This document shows positions 7,962 through 16,396 of a stretch of DNA of 64,000 nucleotides, one piece after another. Position 1 is the first letter of the stretch. The number at the start of each line of letters is the position of its first letter. A model generated the notes under the pieces. The model had not been told where the DNA came from, ran no database searches, and worked only from the letters and a program-made list of their open reading frames with translations. The DNA comes from an uncultured Porphyromonadaceae bacterium. Its GTDB lineage: Bacteria; Bacteroidota; Bacteroidia; Bacteroidales; Muribaculaceae. The position numbers and the translations under genes are program-made. Where the stretch lies: NCBI GenBank assembly GCA_902491625.1, contig CABUIO010000008.1, forward strand, positions 1-64,000. Direction: 5' to 3'.

Positions 7962-9266
7962 ATGGCAAGCGACACAACCACATACGGCGGCCCGACTTCC
8001 GAATTCGGAGGAGGCGAATGCGCGGCTTCGGGCTACAGCAACTACCGCTGTCTGCGGGAGCATGGCACGCATCGCCTCGGCGTGGTGCAGCGTTATGACC
8101 GCCTGTTTTTCGTGAAGAGCCTCGCGGAACCTTACGATTCGATGCAGCTCTACAGGATGCAGCTTGAGAAGGAATTCAAGATGCTTCTGTCGGTCCATCA
8201 TCCCGGTGTCGTGGGTGTCTACGAGCTTGTGGAGATTCCCGGCGTAGGGCTGTCGGTGCTGATGGAGTATGTGCAGGGCGTGACGCTTGGCGAATGGCTG
8301 CAGCGCGGCACACTACGCATTGAGCGGCAGAGAGTGGCAGACGATCTGATCGACGCCGTGGCGGCTCTGCACGACGCCGGAATTGTCCATCGCGACCTGA
8401 AACCGGACAACATCATGGTAACGCCTTCGGGCGACGTTAGGATTGTGGACTTCGGATTGTGTGACGCGGAATCGTACGCGTTGCTCAAGCAGCCGTCGGG
8501 CACGCGGGGGTTCGCGGCGCCGGAGCAGATGGCCGAGGGCTACGTGGCGCACCCGACATGCGATGTCTATGCGTTGGGAAGGATGCTTAGGATGATCCGC
8601 CCGGAACTCGCCTACAGGCTTGCCGCGAAAAAGGCGATGCAGCGGGATCCGGCGCGAAGGCCGCAGGATGCGGGGCGACTGATAGCTTATATCGCGAAAA
8701 TGCGCCGGAGGGTCAATCTCGGCGTTGTAGCCTTTCTTGTCGCAGCGGTGGCGGCTGTAGGTGTGCTCGTGGTGGTGAAGTACAGGGCTTCCGAAGAGGT
8801 AATGCAGCCTCATCCGACCGTGGCTGACAGCGGATACATGGCAAGTCCGATGGCTGCCGAGATAGCGGCGGATGTCGCGGAAGCGGCGGTGTCGAAGACT
8901 GATGCTCCGGTGGAGGCAAGGGCATCTGTCTCGCCTGACTCCGGAGCCGAAAAGAAGCGCCTGAGGGATGAGATCGACGGCAAGTTGTCGGAGAAGGCTT
9001 CGGCCGTGGTGGCCGAACTGAGGGCATTGCGAGCGGATCCGGAGATGAGCGCGGAATGGCGGATGGTGGCGGCTGCGAAACTGATGGCTGAGCTTGACAC
9101 GTACTACGCCGAAGTGGTGAATCCGGCGACAGAGATGAAGGACGCCAAAGGCAGAAGCTTGTTTACGCCCGACATGTTTGTATGGGACAATCTGCGCGCC
9201 GGAAAGCTTCGGCGCGAGGCGATGGCGCTCCGCGATTCTATCCAGAGCGATCTTGAGAGGTCGTGA
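7962..9266 (+). CDS. Transmembrane Hanks-type Ser/Thr kinase 2
   Basis: Protein of 434 residues. Kinase domain about residues 25-245: Lys in RLFFVKSL, Glu in LEKEFKMLL, catalytic loop IVHRDLKPDNIMV, metal-binding IVDFGLCD, GTRGFAAPEQ, and Asp in CDVYALGRML. The Gly-rich loop is not recognisable. A membrane helix follows (about 250-270, VVAFLVAAVAAVGVLVVV), then an extracytoplasmic tail of about 160 residues with a helical second half. All catalytic residues are present, so it is probably active. It is divergent from lipoprotein pair 1, which may provide the signal. It faces regulator 2 with a 13-bp gap. Confidence 0.9.
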   Translation: MASDTTTYGGPTSEFGGGECAASGYSNYRCLREHGTHRLGVVQRYDRLFFVKSLAEPYDSMQLYRMQLEKEFKMLLSVHHPGVVGVYELVEIPGVGLSVLMEYVQGVTLGEWLQRGTLRIERQRVADDLIDAVAALHDAGIVHRDLKPDNIMVTPSGDVRIVDFGLCDAESYALLKQPSGTRGFAAPEQMAEGYVAHPTCDVYALGRMLRMIRPELAYRLAAKKAMQRDPARRPQDAGRLIAYIAKMRRRVNLGVVAFLVAAVAAVGVLVVVKYRASEEVMQPHPTVADSGYMASPMAAEIAADVAEAAVSKTDAPVEARASVSPDSGAEKKRLRDEIDGKLSEKASAVVAELRALRADPEMSAEWRMVAAAKLMAELDTYYAEVVNPATEMKDAKGRSLFTPDMFVWDNLRAGKLRREAMALRDSIQSDLERS

Positions 9267-9279
9267 ATCGTTTGAGGTG

Positions 9280-9840
9280 TCAGAGGAGGCGGAAGGAGAT
9301 GCCTGAAGTCTTTCCTGCGACGTATGGCCGGAAGGTCTCTTCGCCGGGAAGCCGGACATCGGCGTAGAGGGGCTGGCCTTTCATCGCTACGTTGAACATG
9401 ACCAGTGCTCCCTCTGCGAGCTTGGAATTGTGGTTTCGGATCACTTCCCAGCGGAAATCGCCCCGATAAATGAGCTGCACGCATCGGTCCGGAAGCCATG
9501 TCAGTTCCACATTCGAGTCAATGGCGACATCTTCGGCGTGAAGGGCGTCTCCGCCGCAGAAATCGGACTGTATGCCTCCTGAATCCTTTGCAGACCTAAC
9601 GAATGCGGCGTAGTCCGCCGCTCCGGCATACCGCGACATGACGTCGAGCGTGGAGGTACGCGGACATTCGCCGCCTTCCACATATCCCCAGATGCGTTTG
9701 AGGGTCGATGCGCTCAGTGTCTCGCCCAGAGCGGAATCCATCTCGATGCTCAGGGCGTTATATTGTTTGGTTGAGGAGGGCGTGCGGCCGAACCGGTTTT
9801 CGACGGCCTTTTTGAGAAGTTCGATGTATATGTCTGGCAT
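9280..9840 (-). CDS. HTH-like regulator 2
   Basis: Protein of 186 residues, paralogous to 1936-2505 and 17715-18299. The N-terminal helical part contains LSASTLKRIWGYV and RTSTLDVMSRYAG; the C-terminal beta-rich part has TWLPDRCVQL, NSKLAEG and YVAGKTSGISF. It lies tail to tail with kinase 2 and is divergent from trkA, with 85 bp between start codons. Binding to that short region could let it control trkA as well, which is inference. No other family match is recognised. Confidence 0.72.
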   Translation of the reverse strand: MPDIYIELLKKAVENRFGRTPSSTKQYNALSIEMDSALGETLSASTLKRIWGYVEGGECPRTSTLDVMSRYAGAADYAAFVRSAKDSGGIQSDFCGGDALHAEDVAIDSNVELTWLPDRCVQLIYRGDFRWEVIRNHNSKLAEGALVMFNVAMKGQPLYADVRLPGEETFRPYVAGKTSGISFRLL

Positions 9841-9871
9841 ATGGTCTATAACTTCGATTGAGGGAAAGATA

Positions 9872-9902
9872 TTGTGTCATTGGCGAGAAATCTCTAAATT
9901 TG
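9872..9902 (+). promoter_or_regulatory. trkA promoter
   Basis: TTG (9872-9874), a 20-bp spacer and TAAATTTG (9895-9902) fit the consensus. The leader would be about 20 nt to the ATG at 9926. Confidence 0.65.
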
Positions 9903-9925
9903 CACCAAGAAAAATAACGTGCAGG

Positions 9926-11263
9926 ATGAAAATCGTAATAGCCGGAGCGGGCGAGACCGGAAGCTGTCTTGCCGATATGCTCTCGGTTGAGAATCAAGAT
10001 ATTGTTTTGCTTGGCAATGAGCGAGAAAGACTTGCCGAGCTTGAGTCGGTCCACAATTTCATAACCTTTGAGGGAAGTCCTGTCTCTGTAAGCGACTTGC
10101 GTCAATGCGGAATTGAAAAGGCCGATCTGTTTGTGGCCGTGACGCCCTCGGAGTCGGTCAATCTTGTGGCCTGCGAGATAGCGCGTGAGATCGGTGCGTG
10201 CAAGTGTGTGGCGCGTATCGATTCTCCGGAGCTTGTTTTGGACGAGGTGCGCGAACTTCTGAAGAAGCGCGGCGTTGACAGCATGGTATATCCCGAGAAG
10301 CTTGCCGCGGAAGAGATAAGACGCTATCTGGAGCACAGCTGGGTGCGCGACTGGTTCGATGTCGGGAGCGGCCGACTGCTTTTTGTCGGCGTGCGTATGG
10401 AATCGGAGGGATTGCTCTGCGGCAAAATGCTCAAGGAGGTGCCCAACAATCCGCGTAGGTATCATGTCGTTGCCATAAGGCGCGGCTCCAAGATGATAAT
10501 CCCCGGCGGTTCCGACATGCTTATGGATGGAGATACGGTTTATTTCTCCACGTTGCCGGAGGATATCGATATGCTTCCGGGGCTTTGCGGGCGGAAAGTG
10601 CGCCGCATAGAGCGCATCATGGTGACCGGCGGAGGACGCGTCACGGAGAATCTGCTCGAGCTCCTCGGCGACCGATACAACGTCACTGTGCTCGACACCG
10701 ACGCGGAGCGATGCCGCCACATCGCCACTCGGTTTCCGAAAGCCGTGGTTGTCAACGCTGCGGCCAACGACGTGGCGACCCTCAATGAGGAGGGTATAGG
10801 TATCTGCGACGTGTTCGTGGCCCTCACCGGCAGTGCGGAGGCCAACATTGTCTCCTGTATGGTGGCACGCGAGCATGGAGTGGAGTGTACTGTGGCGCGT
10901 GTCGAGGAACTGCAATATATTCCGGAGGCCGAAAGCCTTAGGATCGACAAGATCGTAAACAAGAAACTTATCAACGCCGGCAGGATTCTCAGTATGCTTC
11001 TTTCGGCCGATAAGGCTATGACGCAGTTCATGTCGACGGGGAACGCCGAGGTCGCCACTTTTGTGGCGGCTGAAGGCTCGGAAGTGGTGTCGCGTCCGGT
11101 CAGTGCCCTGCGGATGCCGCGCGGCATGACGATCGGCGGTCTGATCCGTGACGGAAAGGGTCAACTTGTGGGAGGCGATACGCGAGTCCTTCCCGGTGAC
11201 CATGTCGTGGTGTTCTGTCTCTCCGGCGTCCTCGGCAAGGCGGAACGTATGTTTAAGAAGTGA
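9926..11263 (+). CDS. trkA: Trk potassium uptake regulatory subunit TrkA
   Basis: Protein of 445 residues, the usual length for a two-fold TrkA. Two Rossmann RCK-N domains start MKIVIAGAGETG and (about residue 230) RIMVTGGGRVTE, each followed by an RCK-C part. TrkA is the cytoplasmic nucleotide-binding subunit that gates TrkH. The ATG at 9926 is chosen because it opens the first nucleotide-binding motif, has an AGG just before it and follows the promoter; the frame is open further upstream, but that part is antisense to regulator 2. trkH follows after nine bases, so the two form an operon. Confidence 0.93.
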   Translation: MKIVIAGAGETGSCLADMLSVENQDIVLLGNERERLAELESVHNFITFEGSPVSVSDLRQCGIEKADLFVAVTPSESVNLVACEIAREIGACKCVARIDSPELVLDEVRELLKKRGVDSMVYPEKLAAEEIRRYLEHSWVRDWFDVGSGRLLFVGVRMESEGLLCGKMLKEVPNNPRRYHVVAIRRGSKMIIPGGSDMLMDGDTVYFSTLPEDIDMLPGLCGRKVRRIERIMVTGGGRVTENLLELLGDRYNVTVLDTDAERCRHIATRFPKAVVVNAAANDVATLNEEGIGICDVFVALTGSAEANIVSCMVAREHGVECTVARVEELQYIPEAESLRIDKIVNKKLINAGRILSMLLSADKAMTQFMSTGNAEVATFVAAEGSEVVSRPVSALRMPRGMTIGGLIRDGKGQLVGGDTRVLPGDHVVVFCLSGVLGKAERMFKK

Positions 11264-11272
11264 CCGTAGAAA

Positions 11273-12736
11273 ATGAGTAATCTGTCAATAAGAATGGGTG
11301 CGATAACGCACATCATCGGACGCCTCGTGCTCATCGAAGGCATGATGATGGCAATTCCGCTGGCGATATGCCTTCTTTATGGCGAATCGGACTGGCGCGG
11401 CTTTGCAGTTGCCGTCGCGTCGGCCGGGATTTGCGGAGGTATGTGTGAATTTTTCACGCGACGTCACAGAATGGCGGTCAGAGCGAGAGAGGGCTTCATC
11501 ATCACGGCCGCCGTATGGTTCGTGTTCGGACTTTTCGGTGTGATTCCGCTGATGCTGAGCGTGCATCCGCTCGGATTCACCGACGCCATGTTTGAGGTCA
11601 TATCCGGTTTTACGACAACAGGGGCAAGCGTGGTCACTGACCTCGACGCTCAGTCGCACGGAGTGCTGTTCTGGCGTGCGCTCACCCAATGGATCGGCGG
11701 TCTGGGCATCATACTTTTCATGCTTGCCGTGCTCCCGGAACTCAACAAGGCGGTCGGCATGTCTATGTTCAATGCCGAAGCGACCGGAATAACTCACGGC
11801 AAACTGCATCCGCGCATCCGACAGACCGCGCTCTCGTTGTGGATCATTTATATTGTCCTCACCCTCGTAAGCATCGTGCTGCTATGGGTCGGTCCGATGG
11901 ATCTGTTTGACAGCGTGTGTCAGACCTTCGCTGCAGTTGCCACCGGAGGCTTCACAACCCACAACGCCGGAATCGGCTACTGGCATTCTGACTATGTGGT
12001 GTGGGTGCTCACCGTCGTCATGTTCGTGGCCGGAGTAAACTTCATGCTCATATACGGAGCATGTTGCAGAGGCCCGCGCGAACTCCTGCGCAACAGTATC
12101 TTCCGGCTCTACGGACTTATAGTCGGCGTCTCCCTTGTGCTGCTGTCGGTTGCCGCGCTCCTCGAAGGATCCGGAAGTTTTGACCGCGTGGTTGCCTATC
12201 CGCTGTTCCACATCGTTTCCGCCATCACCACCACAGGCTTCGGAATCGACGCCATCGAAGGGTGGGGATCAGTGGCACTCGCCGTGACGATCCTTCTGAT
12301 GCTCTGCGGAGCATGCGCCGGTTCCACAGCCGGCGGTCTGAAGGTTGACCGCATCTACGTGCTCTGGCGCAATGTCGTCAACGAAGTGAAGCGCACGGTG
12401 TTCCCGAAGCGCACCTATGTCGTGACGCTCAACGGCAGCCCGCTGGAGAGTAATCTCATTTCGCGCGTAACGGCCTTTGTGGCCATCTATCTGATGGTGC
12501 TGGCTGCGGGTGTCATCTTCTGCTGCTTCTTCGGCTATAGCTTTCAGGACTCTCTGTTTATGGTTTCTTCCGCCATAGGATGCAACGGACTCGGCTACGG
12601 CGCCACAGGCATCGGCGGCGGCTACGCGCTGCTTCCCGCCGCCATCAAATGGCTGATGGTCGGACTGATGCTACTCGGACGTCTGGAGCTCTTCACCTTT
12701 CTCGTACTGCTCGTGCCATCCTTCTGGCGCCGCTGA
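11273..12736 (+). CDS. trkH: Trk potassium channel subunit TrkH
   Basis: Protein of 487 residues with about ten or more membrane segments and four pore-loop signatures: TTTGAS, ATGGFTT, TTTGFG and IGCNGLGYG. These form the selectivity filter of the TrkH/KtrB family. With TrkA it imports potassium across the inner membrane. It is second in the trkA-trkH operon and ends nine bases from the end of the convergent esterase gene. Confidence 0.95.
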   Translation: MSNLSIRMGAITHIIGRLVLIEGMMMAIPLAICLLYGESDWRGFAVAVASAGICGGMCEFFTRRHRMAVRAREGFIITAAVWFVFGLFGVIPLMLSVHPLGFTDAMFEVISGFTTTGASVVTDLDAQSHGVLFWRALTQWIGGLGIILFMLAVLPELNKAVGMSMFNAEATGITHGKLHPRIRQTALSLWIIYIVLTLVSIVLLWVGPMDLFDSVCQTFAAVATGGFTTHNAGIGYWHSDYVVWVLTVVMFVAGVNFMLIYGACCRGPRELLRNSIFRLYGLIVGVSLVLLSVAALLEGSGSFDRVVAYPLFHIVSAITTTGFGIDAIEGWGSVALAVTILLMLCGACAGSTAGGLKVDRIYVLWRNVVNEVKRTVFPKRTYVVTLNGSPLESNLISRVTAFVAIYLMVLAAGVIFCCFFGYSFQDSLFMVSSAIGCNGLGYGATGIGGGYALLPAAIKWLMVGLMLLGRLELFTFLVLLVPSFWRR

Positions 12737-12745
12737 AACACCCTC

Positions 12746-14257
12746 TTACTTTCCGATCATTTTCCGGCCATTGACAATGAAGACACCTTCGGGGAAGTCG
12801 GCTATGATGTTTTCCCCTTTCTCCAGTCGTATCAGGCGCGATCTGCCGTCGATAGAGGTCATGGTTACAGTGCGCTTTCTGTCGGAGTGGATGTGCAGGA
12901 AACCGGCTTCGATACTTATAGACAGACCTTCTTCGGGACGGATTGTCGTCGGGGCGGAAAGTGTGGCGATGACACCCGAGAAATCGTAGACAGAATTGTT
13001 CACAAACTCAAGGTCGGCGGTCTGGGTCACACCCGAGGCCTTCGTGTCGTTGAAGATGATGTTTGTCGGTTCCGTGGCGTGCCCGAAGGTTATCTCCCAT
13101 GCCGGTTTTCCCTCGTATGTCGTCGGGGTCATCGCAGTGCCGGGCCATGTGCCTGTCTGAGCCGCGCCGCCTCCCCACGTAAACGTATTCACCGGATTCC
13201 AGTTCATGTCGGGATCGCAGAACACGACATGAAATTTATGAACATCAGGCGTGAACGGCTGATATGGATGTTCACCTTCGTCGAGCATGAACTGCAGCGG
13301 GATGTTGACACGCTCCGACCAGCTTCTCTCGTTGTGGTCGGCGCCTTCGGCGATGTAGGACAGCAGACTGCCGGACTCCTGACTGTAGTCCTTGGCAGCC
13401 GCTGTCTCCAACGCCTTGCGGTTCCACTGCGGATAGGCGCTGTCGAGACCCTCCGTGCCGTGGTCCAGATAGAGCTTATGGGTGTCGGGCGAGGGGAGAC
13501 GGTCGGCCATGTAGGCGAGCACCGCAGTGGGGAAGATCGTGCTGTTGTAATCGAAAATGCCGATCCAGTGGGTTGACAGACATGCCGCTCCGCCGAACAC
13601 ATAGGGATATTCACACATGGCGTAAAGCGAAGCGAGACCCCCCATGCTTGATCCCGTGATGAAGGTGTTGCCTCTGTCCGTGAGTGTGTTGAACCGCGCG
13701 TCTATCGCCTTCTTGAGGTCGTTGGCAAGGAAGGATGTGTAGGCGTCGCCGGTTGGGTGTCCGTTGACCAGATACATGATGTTGGCGGCGTCGAGCTGCT
13801 CGGCGGGGATATAGTCGGTGATGACTTTCTGACACAGATAGTCGGAGGCACGCAGTTCCCCGCGGTTGTGGACGCCGACAACGATGGGGGTGCGGAAAGT
13901 GTCCCACTGCGAAAGGCGTGACAAGACCTTGTCGATGCCCCATGACACTCCGCCGAATGAGATCGCGGGATCGAAAAGATTCTGCCCGTCGTGCATGTAG
14001 ACCACCGGATACCTCGTGGCGCCCGACGGATCGTAGCCTTCGGGGAGAAGGACGTCGACGGTGTAGTCTGTGTCGAGCAGGCTGCAATGCGCCAGAAATC
14101 TCTTCGTCGTTCCCCACTTGCAAGAGGGTGTGAAATCGGTCTGTTCTGTCAGTATATCGTCAGGCATCTGCCATTGGTCGAAGCTGTCTGACGCTGCGGC
14201 GGTTGCCGACAGACATAGAAGCAATGTCGCTGCCCGGAATTTTCTAAGGAAGTCCAT
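12746..14257 (-). CDS. Secreted esterase with starch-binding-like module and T9SS-like tail
   Basis: Protein of 503 residues. Signal peptide 1-22. Residues about 50-310 are an esterase-D-type alpha/beta hydrolase: VVYMHDGQNLF, nucleophile elbow GSSMGG (Ser about 205), and probable catalytic His in GADHNERSW. Residues about 340-425 look like a CBM26-type starch-binding module (NWNPVNTFTWGGG, WEITFGHA, NIIFND). The end (GVFIVNGRKMIGK) resembles a type-A C-terminal sorting signal of type IX secretion. It probably removes acyl groups from polysaccharide or acts on an ester while bound to glucan; the substrate is not known. Confidence 0.85.
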   Translation of the reverse strand: MDFLRKFRAATLLLCLSATAAASDSFDQWQMPDDILTEQTDFTPSCKWGTTKRFLAHCSLLDTDYTVDVLLPEGYDPSGATRYPVVYMHDGQNLFDPAISFGGVSWGIDKVLSRLSQWDTFRTPIVVGVHNRGELRASDYLCQKVITDYIPAEQLDAANIMYLVNGHPTGDAYTSFLANDLKKAIDARFNTLTDRGNTFITGSSMGGLASLYAMCEYPYVFGGAACLSTHWIGIFDYNSTIFPTAVLAYMADRLPSPDTHKLYLDHGTEGLDSAYPQWNRKALETAAAKDYSQESGSLLSYIAEGADHNERSWSERVNIPLQFMLDEGEHPYQPFTPDVHKFHVVFCDPDMNWNPVNTFTWGGGAAQTGTWPGTAMTPTTYEGKPAWEITFGHATEPTNIIFNDTKASGVTQTADLEFVNNSVYDFSGVIATLSAPTTIRPEEGLSISIEAGFLHIHSDRKRTVTMTSIDGRSRLIRLEKGENIIADFPEGVFIVNGRKMIGK

Positions 14258-14298
14258 GGTGTCTTAAGGTGTTTTGCGAGTCTTTCGTTTCAATGGTA

Positions 14299-14329
14299 CA
14301 AAAATATTAAGAATCCCGCAGACCGACAA
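14299..14329 (-). promoter_or_regulatory. Esterase promoter
   Basis: On the minus strand, TTG (14327-14329), a 20-bp spacer and TATTTTTG (14299-14306) lie upstream of the esterase start at 14257. Its upstream end touches the terminator of the preceding lipoprotein operon. Confidence 0.6.
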
Positions 14330-14364
14330 AAAAGTGGCTGCGATGGATCGCCCACCGCAGCCAC
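14326..14364 (-). terminator. Intrinsic terminator after lipoprotein pair 2
   Basis: A 9-bp perfect stem (14334-14342 with 14356-14364) around a 13-nt loop, followed on the minus strand by TTTTTT. Confidence 0.8.
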
Positions 14365-14398
14365 AAACTTAAAAGTGCATATCAAATATTAATAACCA

Positions 14399-14773
14399 TT
14401 AGAGTCCCATTTCTCTCTTGGCCTTTTCCATCTGTTTGTTCATCTCCTTCTGAGCAGCTTTTTCAAGGTCGGAGGAGCCTCCGCCGAGAGATGAACCGCC
14501 GAAAGACCCTGCACCCTCGAGGCCGTTCATTTCGGCCATGATGTCGGCAAGGCGCTGAGTCTGTTCCTCATTGAGCTTCTCGCCCTGCAGCTTGTTGGCT
14601 GCCTTGACAAGTTCTCCGGATTTCTTGGCGGCTTCAACAGCGTCGCCACTATCGCGGAGTTCGGCGAACTCCTTTGCTTCCTTCTCAAGATCATCGAGCT
14701 TCTCGTCAACACTCTTGCATGATGTAAGGCCAAGTGCAAGCACCACGCCCAAGGCTAAAATTAATTTCTTCAT
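14399..14773 (-). CDS. Small lipoprotein of pair 2
   Basis: Protein of 124 residues. The lipobox is LGLTSC (Cys about 19). The mature part is a charged helical region, a Gly/Ser-rich linker (about 88-102), and a lysine-rich helix ending KREMGL. The upstream partner ends KRQMGL, so both proteins of the pair carry nearly the same six-residue C-terminus. It is probably a distant paralogue of the protein at 6321-6638. It lies 47 bp after the larger lipoprotein gene and is followed by a terminator. Confidence 0.78.
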   Translation of the reverse strand: MKKLILALGVVLALGLTSCKSVDEKLDDLEKEAKEFAELRDSGDAVEAAKKSGELVKAANKLQGEKLNEEQTQRLADIMAEMNGLEGAGSFGGSSLGGGSSDLEKAAQKEMNKQMEKAKREMGL

Positions 14774-14820
14774 GTTGTTAAGTTTTTTATTGGTTTGTAA
14801 TTCTATGATTTACCGGTTAA

Positions 14821-15516
14821 TCAGAGTCCCATCTGACGTTTTGCGTCATTGTAGGCATCCTGATATTCTTTCACTGCGCTGTTGTAGGCGTCCTGATAGT
14901 CTTTGACGGCGCTGTTGTAGGCATCCTCAAAATCGGGAACGCTTGTGCTCGGAACTGTGGTAGATATTGTCTCCACGACTTTTTCAGACTCTTCGCTCGG
15001 GAGACCAATCAGTGAAAGGACATCAATCGAGATGTATTTTGCATTTGAGGAGATATTGGCAACATCGCCTTTGTCTACAGTGCCTTCAAGCTCAACCTCC
15101 ACGACTTTAGGCTCGGAACCCTGAAGAGCTTCTGTGATGAGACGCTCGGCGCGGGAATTGGTGCGGAGATTAACGCCGCTGCACCTCTCCTCGTTCTTGT
15201 CGAGCATATCAAACGAAATGTAGCTGACATGTGCGTCTTCGTCTGCGGGATTGACGTTAACTTTCAGGTTGACTGTGATTTTGTATTTGTCGGCGTGCTC
15301 AGGATCCTCCGCAAAAGTCACGGTATAGTCGCTCTCCTCAAGATTGACGTATTTAGCTTCATCAGCGTAAATGCTGTTGGTGCATTTCACACCTTTAACG
15401 ACGAGAGCTGCGGGAACGGCGGCTTCTGTTTTGGTTTCTTTAGCTTCTTTTTTGCCGCAGGAGCCGAGGGCTACGAGGGCTGCAAGCATCAGAATGCATG
15501 AAAGAGTTTTTTTCAT
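14821..15516 (-). CDS. Larger lipoprotein of pair 2 with 11-residue C-terminal repeats
   Basis: Protein of 231 residues. The lipobox is ALGSCG (Cys about 20). A beta-rich domain of about 150 residues follows, then a tail of three 11-residue units beginning DAYNSAVK, DAYNSAVK and DAYNDAKR and ending QMGL. The hendecad pattern suggests a helix or coiled coil. It has the same architecture and place as the protein at 6666-7382: first gene of a lipoprotein pair, divergent from a kinase, behind a long structured leader. No family recognised; a periplasmic partner of the kinase is inference. Confidence 0.78.
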   Translation of the reverse strand: MKKTLSCILMLAALVALGSCGKKEAKETKTEAAVPAALVVKGVKCTNSIYADEAKYVNLEESDYTVTFAEDPEHADKYKITVNLKVNVNPADEDAHVSYISFDMLDKNEERCSGVNLRTNSRAERLITEALQGSEPKVVEVELEGTVDKGDVANISSNAKYISIDVLSLIGLPSEESEKVVETISTTVPSTSVPDFEDAYNSAVKDYQDAYNSAVKEYQDAYNDAKRQMGL

Positions 15517-15563
15517 TTTGTTTGGTTTTTAGATAATTGGTATTTAAGTTAATTAAAAAACGC

Positions 15564-15763
15564 GGCGTGAGATTGATTGTCGCTTTAAGGGGGCATCGCC
15601 AAACGCCCATACAGAAAGACAATCAATCTCACGCCCAAAATATGGCAAACGCCTGAAACGCCACGGGATGCGGCGCTCCGAGCGGCATTGTCTGCCGGGA
15701 GTGAAGTGATGTCGAATCATCTTTCTGTATTTGGATAAATTGGCGATTTTTCCTTAAAGAGAC
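15564..15763 (-). ncRNA. Structured 5' leader of lipoprotein pair 2 (candidate cis-regulatory RNA)
   Basis: A perfect 18-bp stem (15564-15581 with 15618-15635) closes a 36-nt loop containing GGGC..GCCC around ATCGCCAAA, then ACAGAAAGA. A distant strand repeats this loop inverted: CTTTAAGG 15583-15590 with 15752-15759, ATCGCCAA 15595-15602 with 15740-15747, ACAGAAAGA 15611-15619 with 15720-15728. Loop and distant strand could form a pseudoknot or an alternative fold. A further hairpin with TGTCGG/CCGACA outer and GTGCCT/AGGCAC inner arms lies at about 15797-15837, near the predicted transcript start. The order matches the leader of pair 1, including the ATCGCCAA and ACAGARA words. The rest of the 880-bp gap holds no gene. 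Confidence 0.62.
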
Positions 15764-15866
15764 GAATCGTTATCAGATTCAGCTAAATTTTGTGTCGGGA
15801 GCGATGTGCCTCGCGAAAGGCACTGTCGAATCCGACAGTCAAACCATCTCTTTGGCTTGCACGGCG

Positions 15867-15874
15867 CAAATATA
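15867..15874 (-). promoter_or_regulatory. -7 element (TATATTTG) of lipoprotein pair 2
   Basis: On the minus strand, TATATTTG would start transcription near 15863, giving a leader of about 345 nt. No clear -33 element. Confidence 0.5.
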
Positions 15875-16026
15875 GCAAACATTCTTTAAAAAAGAAAAGA
15901 ATTTTGACAATTTTTTTGCCGTCAGAAATTTTTGCCCGACACATACGCCGGGCGTGAGACTGATTGTTGAGTGCAAATTTACCTGCATAAAACTTCAAAT
16001 GCAAAGTTCATTTTGTTCCATTTTTA

Positions 16027-16370
16027 TCCCGAACAATCTTTTGCGAACAAGGGGAACAATGAGGAACAATTATTTTTTCAAACCATCATTAACTATCTTT
16101 CGCGAACCATGGGGAACCATCCCAAACCAATTTATGATGGTATGGATGTGAGGGGCGGAGGGGCGGAGCGCCGATACTGTGATTAACCGTATGTGAAGTT
16201 GCTTTATCGATGCTGACGGAAGGGCGCAGTCGCGGGAAGGCCTTGACAGGCTTTTCGTCGTATGTCGTGGTAGAATCAGATGGTTCCTTATGGTTAGCCT
16301 ATATGGTTCCCAATGGTTTGAAAAAATAATTGTTCGTAATTGTCTCCTTGTTCGGGATTGTTCGGGAATC
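16027..16370. repeat. 344-bp inverted-repeat element in front of kinase 3
   Basis: The arms 16027-16087 and 16309-16370 are imperfect inverted repeats of about 60 bp, sharing a GAACAATTATTTTTTCAAAC core. They carry many GAACAA and AACCAT/GGAACC words. The left arm is also a direct copy (about 90%) of 6069-6120. The middle has no gene. It could be a small mobile element or a multi-site operator; the right arm ends only about 15 bp before the -7 box of kinase 3. Confidence 0.65.
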
Positions 16371-16384
16371 ATGGATTTATTTGT

Positions 16385-16392
16385 TAATTTTG
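16385..16392 (+). promoter_or_regulatory. -7 element (TAATTTTG) directly before kinase 3
   Basis: TAATTTTG ends four bases before the GTG start at 16397, again predicting an almost leaderless mRNA. Confidence 0.6.
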
Positions 16393-16396
16393 GGGC

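Noticed and set aside
8313..9359. 348-residue ORF antisense to kinase 2
   Set aside because: Arg/His/Pro-rich shadow of a kinase with all catalytic motifs.
9758..11203. 481-residue ORF antisense to trkA
   Set aside because: trkA is certain from both nucleotide-binding motifs; the antisense protein is His/Arg-rich and without a promoter.
7454..15763. MITE pair as explanation of the two leaders
   Set aside because: Possible because of the inverted repeats, but shared sequence is limited to short blocks in conserved order, and both lie in the same place before similar operons, which favours a cis-regulatory RNA.
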